From positions 1,677,338 through 1,741,337 of the forward strand of contig LS997567.1 in assembly GCA_000469685.2 (NCBI GenBank): DNA of 64,000 nt, given 5' to 3'. This document shows, in pieces, positions 50,727-64,000 of this stretch. Source of the DNA: Haemonchus contortus. Its lineage: Eukaryota > Nematoda > Chromadorea > Rhabditida > Trichostrongylidae. The notes beneath the pieces are model-generated. The model had not been told where the DNA came from and did no database searches. It saw nothing but the letters and a program-made list of their open reading frames with translations. Position numbers and translations under genes: made by a program. Position 1 is the first letter of the stretch, and every line of letters begins with the position of its first letter.

Positions 50727-52189
50727 TTACACAATGTAAACCCGGCCTATGGAGTTCGGATTTTTCTTTGCTTGTACCTTTTACGTTTTGAACCATTTTC
50801 TATTGCTCTTTCATCATTCGGGACTGATAGAGGCTGATAAAAATTAAAGTAGTCTGTCATTTTGAGGAGAGATGACAGTCTAGGGGACTCTGTGATACCT
50901 ACACATATTCATATAAATAGCTGTGGCTGCATGGCTGGGGACCTTACGGTTCTTGAACTTCGAGCTCTATTCGGATTCAGAAGTTGATAGTTCGACTCAT
51001 TCTTGGGGTAGTGGGAGGAGGAGCGACAATTTTTGTGGGACGGATCTGCCTAGGGTCTAGAGAACGCAACTTCCTAGACTTCCGGCAACGCAAATAGTCA
51101 CACCCTTTTGCAACTAACCCCAGTTCTACCCATACAAGTATGTAATTTTGTTGTTAACAAACATAGCACGATCATACATCGCCCTCAATTCCTTCACAAC
51201 CCCATACAAGGCCAGTTCTGCCCTGCAAACGTCACCAAACCAAAATTTCTAGCGTTTTTGATGTTTTTTTATTTCAAGGCAATCACTGATTACGTACATG
51301 TGCGTAAATAGGTGCCGTACAGCTGAATAGTGGACATTGTTCAAGTCAGCCATATACAATAACTGGGACAGATGATTTTGAGTGATACGTCCCACCTTTC
51401 TTTACAGAAAATAAGGAGTGCTTACGCAATTCCAATTCCGGAGGTGCCTGTCTGCTTTGCTCAAAACTGCTACTTGGATTTTATTCTAGTGGTTTATTTA
51501 GCTCTTATCTTTTCCTGTTCCTTCGGGTTTACTGATTGCCTCAAGGTAGGCGATGAAACTCCATATCTGCATTTCACCAATGTTTCGAGACGTGGAATTG
51601 GGAAACCGAGTTTTTCATTGAGTGATCTGCAACTGAGCGGTGGTGGTCACTCGATAGGGCCACTTAAATGGCTTCAACTAAGGAACAGCCCTTGGCTTAG
51701 TCTCCATTCGCTCTCCATCATCCTAAAAATGCCCACTTCTACCTTACTTCAGTTCTTGGTCATTTTATACTCTTGGCTATGTTTGAGACTTATCCGATCA
51801 AAAGAAACTGATAAAGTGGATTGGTACAGCAACTGGACACCTTCTATAAACTTTGCTCAATGACCTACAAACTAACTGTAATTACTGCTGTAATTGCTGA
51901 GCAGATCCTGGTTTGTAGACGGAAATTGAATTGACGTCGTCATGATGTCGATCCCTTCATGAACGGCGCCTTAAGAAGGCTAAGCGAGTTATGACACTAG
52001 ACGTGAGACTAAGTTGTCCGGGAATAGTCTCTACAGCCTAAGCAAACTGGGAGATTAAGCCTTAAAGGCTTTTTAGCGTCATCAAGGTAGAGCGTCGATC
52101 CGATCTTGATCCGGGAATCGTCTAAAAGGCTTTGGGAATCTTATATTTTGTTTCTTTCGTAGTCCAAATTGGTGGCTGTGTTCGTCATA

Positions 52190-52224
52190 GTTGTGTGTGT
52201 GTGTGTGCATGTGTATGTATGTGT
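52190..52224. repeat. GT microsatellite
   Basis: A run of TGTGTGTGTG passing into GCATGTGTATGTATGTG. Confidence 0.85.
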
Positions 52225-55200
52225 GGAGGATGTGTTTGTTTCTTCAGCTCGTCGTCTTTCATTCTCCTCATTATATAACCTCATGATTGCTTTTGGTAGC
52301 TTCATCAATCCAAGCTCATGCTGCCTATTGTTGAACAAACTTCAGTGCCTCCTCTTTGAATCTCTGCTATGCTTCATATTCGTAATAAACATGGTACTCC
52401 TCCACGTCCAAACACATAGAATAAGTATCAACTTTTTTGACTTCAAGAAAGATCAGGCCTCTGTTCTCGTTAATTAAGACGGTTTCAGCCTCTCTTTCAT
52501 ATAGGAGATGATACCCCCCACATTTGTGGCCGAATTAGAGAATAATCCATCCAATTCCCATTATTCCATTTCGAATAGGCATGGGCATCTGTCTGTCTCC
52601 CTCATCAGATCAGTAATGTCATCTGAAGATTTGCTTCTACTAATTCATTCATTACTCACTAAGCCAAGAGCATTCAGTGAATTGAATGTTCCCACCAAAT
52701 GTACTCACTAAAACATGTAGGTATGATTATCTCGTTACAGTCTTCTCACTGAATTACACCCTCATTTCTTCCCACTACGTTGGTACTCGCTCAATGGGAA
52801 TCAGTCATCACTGTTTGACGTTCAGAGGGGTTTTGAGTAGAAGTTTATGACCATGTACTATTTCCGTGATATAAATTTTGTAGCTTTCAGCCGGACTTCT
52901 TGTTCTAGTATTTACATCATTTTACAAATCAATCTCTGGATTAATGGTGATGAGAGGTCCGGACTATGTACACTGCTTCGGTATCGAGACCGAGTTCAAT
53001 TCCTCCGTCCTTCCCCCTTTCTATCTCCCACTGCACGTCCCACCATTCTGTCAGACGTCACCACTCCCTGCTGTCTAAAGAAGCATGGTTATAATTTTTG
53101 TGAACCTTAGCATTTTTGTCTTTCCGCACGAGTCCCTGTGATTGCCAATCTGTAGCTTCGTGTTAGCTTCTGTCTCCATGCTCCCACCCATCAAAGTCGG
53201 TGCTCACCATTACCAGGCGAGGATGTTCCGCCCTCATGTAGGAACCCACGCTCCAATTTGATGTACCTTTGTGAGCCCTTCAACGAAGAGTTTACACTAT
53301 CCAGACTGCACGGGTTCGCTCTTTTATAACGCACTTCTCCACTGATCCTTTTAAGAACGCGAGAGCTTTCACTCGTTTCCTAACTGAGCCACGTTGAGCC
53401 ACCTGGTAGTGGTTAGGTTTGCGAACGGAACTTTACTTTTATATAATTCTACAGATCCTGTGTCGAACTATCCATGGCACCGCGTGAATCTCCCAATCCC
53501 AATCGAACTAAACGAACGTTTTCATCCATCCGAGTTACTAGTTTTTACTGTGTTTTTAGTGAAAACTATAGATGTTGTTACTTATTTATTGTTGGCTGCA
53601 TCACCATTGCAAGTGTCTAAATGAGTTAAGCTACTACTTGTTTTGAATGACGAGAGATCTCTGCTGCCTGCCCTTCTCATAAATCGCATCACTTCTATTA
53701 ATCCCAGATGCGGGTGTTCTAGTGCTACAACTGCAGATCAGGCGATTTATAGAGGTTTTTTTGGCTGAATGCGATGCAATGGGGAACTCCTAGTGGTGCT
53801 CCTCCTCCGCAGGCCGACTCCTGGATGGGGTCGGAATCATTATTTCCGAATGTCTAATCATCTTCTCTTCCCCACACCCAGAGAAAAATATTGCACCCAG
53901 AGCGTTCCCCATGCTGAATGCTGCATATCAGAAGGCTCGTTGACCTGCAGTGAATGCTTGCGTGACTGCTTTCCTCTCGACAATTACTTTTACTCAACCG
54001 TGTACTTATATGAATTTTCTCATTTCTTCACAGTCCGTCTGCCTTTTGAAACCTCAATCCAGCAGGGACTGCACTTCCATTCGATCATGAAGCTACTAGC
54101 ACTAAGCAGGCTCTCTACATCCTCAAAGCCCTTGAGAGTGAAGTCAGGCAAATTACATAGTTCGCTAAACACTAAGAGATAGGAAACCCCACTGCAACGT
54201 TCTCTCTGGTTAAATGATACTACTTTCTTAAGTTTCTCGCAGTACACCCTCTGTGAGTTCTGGTCCAGTGAGCTCAAGTTCGTCCGCTACCAAAAAGGCC
54301 TTTTTAAGTCAGCCTATCCCCTGAACATCCCCTCTTCGGTTTTTCTAGCGATTGAAGGAAACTGTCAGATGGAGATGCTTTCAAATACTGTTGCGACCGT
54401 ACTGAGATCCTATTCCATCCTGCTTACGATCTAAACCTTTTGAAAAATATTGAACATGATTTCAGAGATATCGCAGAAGAAAACTCAAAATTCTCTTTTC
54501 TGAAATTCCAACAAACATTCATAGCTCGTCCATTTTAGCCCTCGATCAGCAGAGCGAAAATTACAACATCTTTCAAAAGCTTTCCCACTGGTAACGCTTC
54601 CTAATTGTCTTCGACCATAATCCCTCTTTTTCTCAACATATTAAGATTCCCTTCCGAATCCTCACTTAGATGAGGCCTCAATTTGGTTCCCAGCGGCCAG
54701 ATGGAGCAGGCGACGACAGTTCGGGATCGAGCTCAATTCCATGTTTTTTCTGAAGGTCTCGTCAATCTTCCGGGTGGTTATCATGCTCACGGAAGGCGAA
54801 CCATTAAAGAAAACAAAGTATCGACGAGAAATTAAAGATTCTCGCTTGCAATCTATAACCGTGGGTGGTCGCCTACAGAATGAAAAGGGCCCTTATACTG
54901 CCAGTATTATGACTTCCAATAGACATATTATTTTTTGGCAGATTAAATAAGTGGGGTTCCTTTTGCATTCCATTCTTTAAACCCGCTAATAGCATGCTTT
55001 CCTGGAAAGTGCGAAAAGATGTTCGAATTTCCGGCGTCACTTCGACTTCTTCAGATTTATAGCCTTTTTCAAAGTTCTGAAACTTGTTGTGACGGCATAT
55101 ATTTCACCTGTAATCTCCTGATTATCCAGCTCAAAACACCCCCTTTCCCAGGCGTTTTTTCTTTTTAGTATGTCTGCCAACTTTTCTTTTATCAGCCTTC

Positions 55201-58119
55201 CCATGCGGCCCAGACGTGCTTATCCGGCTCAGATGCCAAGGGAATCCGTTCCTGCCCCTTCTTCACTTTCCAGTCTCCTCACTCCTCACTCACTTGGTCA
55301 ATCCACCAACGTGAAGGCTGCATTCCGTAAATCTGCTGAGTAAGCCTTACCTCATTTTTTGGGGAGAAAACCTGCACAACTCGGACAAAATTGTTTGAAT
55401 GGGGTGTATTTCTCGTCTACTTGTCCTTCGCTGCAAGCATTATTCAGGTCTCCTCCACTGTTTCCGAGTTTCGTGTGGTCCATTGAAACGATGTGTTTAC
55501 TAGTTTCCTTTCAAGATGCTCCGTTTAATAAGATTCTCAAAAGCTTCCTCACTAGACATCATGTATGCTTACAAAGCCGAGTGTACATGTTCAGAAACCT
55601 GGAAGCGATCGAAAATCATGGGGGAGTAGTTGTTGTGGATGATACAGCTGTCGACTTGAGTTTGTGACTACTGATGTATTCCCCCGCACATCCGTGATCA
55701 TTGGGAAGATACCAAGATTGGTCGTAGTCCTTCATGACTTCAAAAAACACGATCGTTCTTTGTTTGTGCAGTAAACATTGCCAATTAATGAAGGGAATTA
55801 ATTGCATTCCTTCAGAGCTCCATTCCGTTGCTTCACTCTTTACCCATTTTTTCAGCAGCAAAAGCAAAGGTCTGTGGTTCCCAGGGGAAGTTCTCCCAAC
55901 CTTCCTTCACAAGGCAGATCTTTCTAGGTTTTGGGAAATACAGAATCTATCCAACACAATGTCGCTGAGTAACAAAACCAAATTCGAACGGTGGGACACC
56001 CTCCCTCTCCTTCCGTGTTCTTTTGAGACTTTCCTTCCCACGGTGCTATGAAGAGGCCACACTTCTCGTTCTCTCAAAAATCAACCTAATGGGCTCCACC
56101 TCAAAAAAAGAGAGCGGAGGTGGGAAACAGGAAGTGGCGCCCCACCACGAGTATGGTAGGAAATCGAAAAATCGAATCCTGGGCCTAGACATGGCTATAT
56201 CAACACAGCATTCTATCCTCCGGGGTTGATTACTTAGTATCAGAATCGACCGAGAGTATGGAAAAACTGATTTTCAATGGGATTGGTATTGGGAATGGGG
56301 AAAATCACAATGGGATTGCTCAACGCTGGAAAACTTCATATTTTTTCAACTTCAAAATTTCATTGCGGCGACCACTTCTTTTTAATCTACCGGAATCAGA
56401 AGGCTACATCTTCTTCATTTTAACAGGAGATGGGGAATCGATAAAAAATGCCCATCAGAAAGGTTCTAGAAATCGGCTTTTCATTGTTTCATTCTCTTCT
56501 TCGACTATCTGAATCATTGCAGCGTTAATAGAAGTAGTCGTGAGGGAAGGATTCTCAATTTCGGAGAAGTCATTTTCCTTTTTCTTTCAGATTTAAATCA
56601 CAAACCGTCAAAAAAAAGGCTCCTCGTCTTTAGGTTTATAAAATAAACTTGAAGGACCAAGACCAGATCTACGGATCGGAGAGATACTAGACAGGGGCCT
56701 TCCCGTCTACAAATATTGAAAATGCCCGGAAGCTCAATAATTTCATCCTAAAAGTCTACTTTGATCTCACTGGTTGAATCCTTCAGTTCAGGGGGTGCTG
56801 CCATCAGCAACTCCATCTCATTGAGTTGAGAAGGAATCAAGACTTCCTTCCAAATATAGGAACTATTGCCTCTAACGATCAGTGATTAGGAAGGTTTCGC
56901 GGTGTTCCATGGTGAACTGGTCCCTTCACCAGAGCAGAGTCTCCAATCACCTGAATTAGGCTACATTTTCCCATTGCTGTCGGGTAACTGGATTGTTTGG
57001 GGGTAAAGTAAATCCATCGACTTAGGCATTACTCCAGTAACCAGTCGGCAGCCTAGGCAGCCTAGCTGACGGAGTGGAGCTGTCAAGTTCCTGCACTTGA
57101 AGTGGTGCTTCATGGTGGGCGAGCGAGGTGGACATGCCCACATTTTGCGTGATACACGAAAACCCTCGCTATTTCCAACTCATGTGTACCAATCAAGCCA
57201 ATCTTTACCCTACTAGTAACATTTAGTAGGATTTCATAGTTATGTAAAAAATCCTCTATCCTTTAGTAGCTCTCATGATGATGCCCTGATTTTGCTGTAA
57301 TTGCGAAATTTGTACTGGATACACTAAAACAATTTTCCTTCAACCTTGCCTTTTTTATTGTTCATTTCCTTCTCTAATGTTTTCCTTCGCTATGTGTCTA
57401 TCTATTAATACTTTTTCTCATAAGCATGGCGCACTCACAAGGATGTGACAACTCTGATCACTTATCAATTGTTTGTGTGTTACGATTTCGCTTTTTGAGT
57501 CAGGATGTTTCATTTTTCAGATACTCTGATTATCTAGTTTTCCTATGAGAACGTAAGAGCCTTTGAGTGAAAATGATTCGCTTCTCACTTTCAGAATTTC
57601 AAACACGTTTTTCATAGGCGTTGTTAGAATACTATTATTAACTGGTTTTCTTCAAAATCCTTGCCTATACTATCTGTATTTACCCAGAAAAAAAAGGCAG
57701 CAATGGGCAACAGAATCAGCTCTAATAGTCGGAAATAATGTAAAGTACTCATTTTCTGTTAGAATAGCAGGTTTAAAATAATGCCTGAAGTGCATAAAAA
57801 AAAGTTAACTTCAATGAAGTGTTTTTTGAACACTAATAGTAGTCCGTCTCCGATTATTTGGATTGCCAACTTCACAAAAGGTTTAGTACTTGTAAGCGAG
57901 AAGGGCTCTGCGTCAACCATTTGTTTCCTGTCAGACATCATCCCATCCATTACCAAATTCCTCTTCACATCCCTTCCCGAGCTCCGATGCTCATTCTGGG
58001 CACCCCGGGGCAGTTTTCGTTCAATTTTGTACGCCGACGTGACGTATCGCGACCCCATCGTACTTGCTCGTCTTACTGTATGCATCTCAGAACTTATTTA
58101 CCAAAAATCTTACTTACAG

Positions 58120-61100
58120 ATCTATGCATCCGCAAATCTTCTTTATTATCGTTCATCAGTCAGTGGTGATGACTTTGGCTATACTCGGTAATTTATTTCT
58201 GATTTTCGTCATATTCCGTGGTAATCATGCAGTGAGGAGGCGTATATCACCTGTACAGGTAAGAGTTCACTGATCATTTGGGTAACATAAGCGATTCCGT
58301 GGTAATCGCATAGCATTCGATGACTAATGAACCGTTAATGGATAATTTCCGGCTTCGTTAGCCTTGAGTAGGTTGACCAGGTGTGATTACACGGTAGCTT
58401 CGGGGTGAATGAATCAGCACCTCAGTTAGGTGCTTCGAATAAAGCGGAAGTGAAAAAACAGGTGGTATAACGGGATAACGTGACATGATTACTTGTAAAT
58501 TTTACTCATTTTTTTGCGGTCTCTCATTAACTCATAGAAATTTTGTGAAGTTCACGTAATTCCGTGAAGTTTTTGCATCCAGAAGTTCACGTAATTCCGT
58601 GAAGTTTTTGCATCCAAATAACAAATTTCAGCTTAGCAGGCTGGTAGAAATAACAAAATAGCTTCCAAAAAGCTACATTATAATTTTCCATTCCAGCTTC
58701 TACTACTACACACTTGCGCTGCCGATTTGCTGTTCGCCCTCGTCACATTAGGCACCGAGATACTGACACTGGTGAGTAAAGAGCTAACTCGGATTTGCAG
58801 CAAATCCCGGGTTTTTTATTTGTGGAATCTCCTCTGACTTTCAAAAAAAATTGCTTTGCTCTATGCACTTCTGCTTCTACAAATTTGAAGGCTTTTCTTT
58901 CGGGCCAAGTTTTAAAAGGCTTCCTAACTACTCAGTGTGAAGGGTGGGGTAATGCAGAGTGGTGTCGGCGACGGAAGATCCCCTTTTTTGGTGGGATATT
59001 CGCAAAAGCCACTCATGACCGAAAATGGGGCGTGAAAGCTTGCAGCTGCAAATTTTACTGAACCTCTGAATTGTGCCCACGAGGGGCTTATAATGGATCC
59101 GTACCGAAGGCTCTTGTATTCATCGCTATCATCCGAAAACATTGAACCGATGATAGGATCGAATCTCGGAGCGATACTCGCCCAAGCCATCTGAACCTTT
59201 CTTTCTTCCGGAGGTCGCCAAATGGTACCAAACTCGCCTGGGAGGAGAATAACATAGATTCTACATCATCTGACTACCTCAAGTCATTGTATAAGGCGCA
59301 TATGCATTCACCCGGGATTTTGATTCTCAACGGACGTCGAGTGGGAGAGCACATCCCCAAAATGGGATTGATTGACGTCAAAAACTATCTCCTCTTTCCA
59401 TGCGCGAGAATGTAATTTCAAATAACGGATTTAATTAAGCTGTCATTCTGCATAATTGCGTGCCATAGGTCATCCGATCGTTTTTTGCGCTTCGTGAGCC
59501 ACTGAAGCTGTGAGAATCATCGAGAATTCAAGAGATTTGACACGTGACTACTCAAATGATGAATTCGAAACACATGAATAATCAAGGACCGCTCAAATAT
59601 TCGAGTGTTCTAGATAGTAGTTGTAAAATCTCGTGTTAAGCGTGATTCACAGGGAAATTTCATGTCCAGGTAGCATTAAAAAAGTTCTGGACTTAGTAGA
59701 TGAAAATACTCAAAAAGAAGCAAAACCTGGATGGAACACATTTGTAAATTGTTACTACTTCACCAAAGTAGTAGGATTCTTTTCCTAATTTCCATCTCTA
59801 CTCTTTTCAGCTGTCCTATCCCCACTTTGGCGGCTCGGACTGGTTATGCAAAGCAATGCGATATGGGCAAGTGCTACCTCTATACGCGAGCCCTTTCCTA
59901 CTGGTGGCCATCAGTGCAGACCGATATCAGGTACAGAGCTCCTCGAGTCTGTGGTCCAAGTAATTCGAAAAAAAACCAAGTTCTAGCGCAAGTACGTAAG
60001 AGTAAACCGTTTGGAGTATGGCAGGCGTTGTATGATAAAAATCGCTCAAAAGAACAACTTATAAGCGCGTGCCTCGTTTATACTTGCCTCGGATGGCACG
60101 TGACGCTGTGGCGCGAAGCAATCGATCAATAATAAGTCTTGCGGGATCGACTGGGTTACACTTCATTGCGACAGCGGGCCTCTCAATGAATACCACTCGA
60201 GGGGGCTAGAGCTCCATGACTTTAGCCAGAATTTGGAATTTTGTTTGGAGAATTTGGCAATGAACCCTACCGCTCGAGGGCTCAACCCTATCTCTGTCTT
60301 CTGACTCTCAACTTAGTAGCAGTAAGCGAAATTATGAGAAAAACGCCCACCGAAACACAATGTAGTTGAAATTTTTCTTGGCATCAACGACAGATTTCAG
60401 GCCATTTGCCGTCCGTTGGCAAATATTCGCTCGTCAAGATTCCGACGACCGAATTGTTTCGCCGCAGTCGCCTGGATACTGGCTCTACTCTTCTCAATAC
60501 CGCAGCTATTCATCTGGAGAAAAAAGTACCCGAACAATTTGCTTGCTTTTAAGTTATTTTTCAAGAGATCTCCTTTCAATCATAATTCTTAGGCAAAATG
60601 GTGAATGTGCAACTTTCTATGGCAACAAATCACACTTCCTGAAAAACCTCTACGTGATCGGTTTCAATACAATCGGTTAGTCTATACTACATAAAATGGT
60701 TCTTTTTTTCCTTCAAAACGCTTCGTGGCGCAGCAACGTTGGCACACGCGCGACGTGAGTATCAAATCCCGGTACGAGAAGAGCCCATGCCACCGGAGAC
60801 TATCATCCTGTTGATTATGAAACTGATGCCAACTCAATTAGAAGGATTGAAACACTGAATTCAAGCTGAAGCTCAAGCCCAATTAAGACATTAGGTCGGA
60901 CCACACACGTCACTCCGACCCCATATGAGGAATAAATGATGCTCAGGCCCATCCCCACAGTCGGATCAATCTCTGTTGAAAATTCTATTTTATTTCAATC
61001 TCCAATGTCACCTTTGTTGTAACTCAGCATGACAACTCACGATAGTAATGGATGCCTTACGAGGTTTCTCGGAGGAACTTTTTATTGGCTTACTACTACT

Positions 61101-63982
61101 CATATATTTTTCATCCATTGTTTTTTGACAGGTTGTTTCGACTAATAAAAGGGTCTGCCCAAAAATAGCGCAACTTTCAAAATGTCACCGTTCTAAGCTA
61201 TCCTTTCATTTCCAAAAACTTAGAACCCTTTCTTGAAACAAGCAAAAATTAAAGCGTGGTGTGTCCTGAAAAATGCTTAAGTCTGGGGCGCTAAGATGCC
61301 AAGCCCAGCAACCTTAGTTCTTATGTGATCGCTCAGCTGATCGCTGATATACGTCCTGGTTTATTTACTGCATACTAATAAAACGTCATAACCCGTAATG
61401 AGTCCAAAATTCGTTCCAATGCTATTCCAATTTCGATTTCAGCCTGGCTTCTACCTTCTATATTCGCAGCGTTTTTCTATTATTGTGTCTGCAAAGCAGT
61501 GTGGATGTCACGATCAAAAGCAGCGACACATCAGCAAGCAAACAAAATGGAAGTGAAGAAAAGGTAAGGCTCTTGAACTAGTCACAGAACCTAATCATAT
61601 TGACTTCTTGAGTGTCTGAAGGGAAGAGTACACTTACCTTGAGTACGGCAAGTCCTAATGGAATCAGCAGATTCGTGAGGCTGAGGGGATATCAGCAATA
61701 TTTTGATTTCGGAAAGACGGTTAGCCCCCTCCCCAAGCCCTCTCTCCCTTCCGTTTGCGACGAGATTGAAATTATAGTCGGTAATCAATTGGTTCTCTAG
61801 GTTGCTTACGGGAAATCGAGGTTTTCAGTCAGCACTTCCCCTCCAATATATCTACTAATGAGCTTTTTCGATCTAACTGCATTTCGCAACCAAATAGTGT
61901 GTCCAATCGGGGAGACGGGCCGTAGGAACGGTTTTGTGTAATCGATCCGCCGCACGCGGCTGTCGCGTACCATTTGCCTCGTTATAACAGCTCTAGCGTT
62001 CTTCATATTAGTTCGATCGCTCGATTATTACTTTTGGCTTAATTCTACTGTGAGTTCTATTGTTCCTGTATTTCTTATTTGCTGCTGCATTCTGCTACAT
62101 TCCTTCGCGCGCGGCGTTTCTTTCGCCGCGACGCGTCATTTCCGTTCCTACTGCACCACACCCGTCCAAAGTGAAACCTGCTCGCACTAAAACTCTACAA
62201 CAGGGACCGAGTTCGCATAAGACGATAGCCATACATATCAACTACCTCCGCCTAAGGAGACGCTAACAGCTGTCTTTCCAATTAATTTTTCACTACCATA
62301 GCAAAGCATATTAGCTTCTCAATTAATAAGATAAAAATTTTTTTCTTTACCAATCAAAATGAGCGGCTGTTGGATGCAGTGATGGTTTTGGCCAACACTC
62401 AGAGCAACCCCTCTCATGTGATTTTTGGCCCACTCTTGGATGTAACATTTTCGTAAGAGTTTCATTGTTTCATACAAGTTCACATCGAGTAACTCGACAA
62501 AGAGAAAAGCAGTAGTGGGAAATTCGATGTCTGTTGGTGGAAAGTGATTGAGCCCATGTGCTGAAGTTCTATTGGGAACATAAATCAAGAAAAAACCAAT
62601 TTGAACAATAAAACTGCCTGCTTTTCCCTTTAATGGCCTCCCGTATTGGAAATTGAAAGTCACCTCTTTGAATGGCCATCAGAGGGATTGCAATAGTGTT
62701 TTCCTCGAACCAGGGACGACAGTATCAGTTGTTCGCAGAAAAGCAGTAACTCTGACCTTCCCAACGCTGACTTATGTTCTTATATGATTACCGTTCACAA
62801 TCAATAGTGTTACACCGCAAGTGTTTCTGTTGCGATTTCCCCCAAAGTTAAGGAAAGTAATGAAAAGCCTCAGACTCAGCCCAAGATGGTCCTAGCAAGT
62901 GATCGTGTGGATCGAGTACAACAGATTACTTTCATCGGTATCCAATCAGTGGAAGGGATCCAAAACAGGGCTGGTCGACGGCTAACGTCAGGTGTCCCGC
63001 CCAGAAAAACTAAAGTAGCTAACGTTTTTCCAAATGAAGCTGAACCACTTGCAAACTATACTGCTAATCCTTAGTTCCAGGATAGTTTTACCTTTCCGAT
63101 CTCCATTTCGGAAATATCAAAGCGAAGGGGAGTGGCACCGCTCCTTTCCAACACAGAGCGCCGGAACGCAGAGAAGGAGGGGTAGCCGACTTCGCGAGAT
63201 CATTGTGATGTTGGGAACGTTTCTAAATCGAGAAAATATGTTTCCTCTAACCTATGCCTTCAAAGGGAAGGTGCACCTGCGTGGGTGGGCCGAGCATATT
63301 TTCAATTCGCATCCCATCCCAGTTTTTTGCTCGAGCTAATCATTTCACCCAATCAGTGCTCCTTCCCTTCTAGGGCTTAGGTAAAAACCTAGGAGCCGCT
63401 TTCGGCACAAGTAAGGTCTGCACCTCCACCGCGCTCTATGGCTCAGTCTTGGATAAGAGCCTTGGAATATTTCCAAGCAGTTACTTTAATACCTTTTGGC
63501 CAGTATGTCAGAACGTAAGTCGGTGATCTTTTCAGCGATGTGACACAGGACTATATCAATCGACTGCGAAAAAAGTCATGCGGCCATCGTCGCCAGAACT
63601 CCGAGTTTGACCGCAAGCGCGTACAAACAGGTAGTTATTTGTTACTGTTACCGGGTAATTAATACTTTGCAAGATACAAGAATTGCATAACAGGTTTTTG
63701 GAAATACATAATGACAAATTGATCTCTTTTTGGTTGCTTAGAATAGCTGATTTACAAACAACAATGAAAGGAACGTTGAAAGGATTAAAATCTGCCGTTT
63801 GATATATGATAAATCCCATGTTAAATCAAAATGAAGTTTTGAGATTTTATATGTCTTTTTTCTGAACAAATAAGTATTATTTGTAGTGCGGCTAACCATG
63901 ACCATCATTGCCACCAATTTCTTCCTGTGGATGCCATTTTGTTTAGTTAACATGATCCAAGCATTCAAACCGGGTGCACTGA
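58120..63982 (+). CDS. ntr-2: Vasopressin/oxytocin-like (nematocin-type) GPCR, partial, continues past the window
   Basis: Exons 58120-58258 (TM1; in-frame ATG at 58124), 58697-58771 (TM2), 59811-59930 (TM3), 60401-60525 (TM4), 60593-60675 (second extracellular loop), 61443-61563 (TM5), 63536-63630 (third cytosolic loop) and 63887-63982 (TM6) join in phase throughout. Class A marks: GN in TM1 (ILGNLFLIF), AADLLFAL in TM2, SDWLCK then QVLPLYAS then SADRYQ in TM3, a loop cysteine (NGECATFY), and a LWMPFCLVN version of the CWxP motif in TM6. The DWLC...QV...AS...ADRYxAxCxPL pattern is that of vasopressin/oxytocin receptors. TM7 and the tail lie to the right of the window. The extracellular N-terminus may need an upstream exon, because only 10 residues precede TM1 if 58124 is the start. 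The symbol rests on remembered C. elegans neighbours (mrp-5 and ntr-2) and is tentative. Confidence 0.85.
58547..58616. repeat. 35-bp direct tandem duplication in the GPCR gene
   Basis: The unit GAAGTTCACGTAATTCCGTG plus AAGTTTTTGCATCCA is present twice without mismatch, in the intron between the TM1 and TM2 exons. Confidence 0.95.
60676..61442 (+). other. GPCR intron before TM5
   Basis: About 770 bp of non-coding sequence with no recognised repeat or RNA gene. Confidence 0.6.
61564..63535 (+). other. GPCR intron between TM5 and third-loop exons
   Basis: A 1.97-kb intron with GTAAGG donor and TTTTCAG acceptor. It contains a family A repeat copy and otherwise no recognised feature. Confidence 0.7.
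61909..62164 (-). repeat. Dispersed repeat family A, best-preserved copy (reverse)
   Basis: On the minus strand it runs from CGGGTGTGGTGCAGTAGGAA through GCGTCGCGGCGAAAG, the GCAGCAGCAA block, TAATAATCGAGCGATCGAAC, GTTATAACGAGGCAAATGGT and GCGACAGCCGCGTGCGGCGG to GGCCCGTCTCCCC, about 256 bp. It sits in the GPCR intron. Confidence 0.9.
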
Positions 63983-64000
63983 GTGAGTTCAATTTTCTCG

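Larger units (their letters stand above)
50000..58119. other. Gene-poor interval upstream of the GPCR exons
   Basis: Contains one family A copy and a GT microsatellite. It also has a 163-codon plus-strand ORF at 51372-51863 and several others near 100 codons, lengths expected by chance across this much sequence. The N-terminal exon(s) and promoter of the receptor gene should lie here but were not identified. Confidence 0.5.

Overview
The window looks like nuclear DNA of a clade V (strongylid-type, hookworm-like) parasitic nematode. The genes are split into many small exons. Introns mostly end in TTTTCAG or TTTCAG and include several of 55-65 bp next to others of more than 2 kb. Gene density is low, and old transposons, a satellite array and dispersed repeats fill much of the space. 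Species cannot be named from sequence alone. All exon boundaries below were read by eye from conserved protein blocks, splice signals and reading phase; none was checked by a search. Layout: 1-1800 is the right edge of an 84-bp tandem satellite. A Mutator-type MITE (2453-2711) and a dead mariner (3709-4971) follow. Four conserved protein genes come next. (1) Elongin A, minus strand, 5212-10209. (2) TFIID subunit TAF7, plus strand, 13431-16554, divergent from elongin A. (3) An ABCC5/MRP-5 half-size-linker type ABC exporter, plus strand, 18360-33555, 36 exons, 1457 aa. (4) A vasopressin/oxytocin-receptor-like GPCR (nematocin receptor type), plus strand, from about 58120 and running off the right end; TM1 to TM6 are seen. 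The 24 kb between MRP-5 and the GPCR (about 34.6-58.1 kb) holds no gene I can recognise. It contains copies of at least four dispersed repeat families, a perfect 34-bp inverted repeat, microsatellites and scattered ORFs of a length expected by chance. Biology: elongin A and TAF7 both act on RNA polymerase II, in elongation/ubiquitination and in initiation respectively. In C. elegans MRP-5 is a heme exporter of the intestine, a job of special interest in a blood feeder. The GPCR would bind a nematocin-like peptide. From memory, C. elegans mrp-5 (F14F4.3) and ntr-2 (F14F4.1) lie on the same cosmid, so the MRP-5/receptor pair here is probably conserved microsynteny. The points most worth a second look are the loss of the switch histidine in MRP-5 NBD1, its repeated acidic tail and second start codon, two GC-AG introns required by protein conservation, a duplicated 3' splice site in TAF7, the perfect palindrome at 48.3 kb and the six-copy repeat family. 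I did not find a convincing new multi-gene system.
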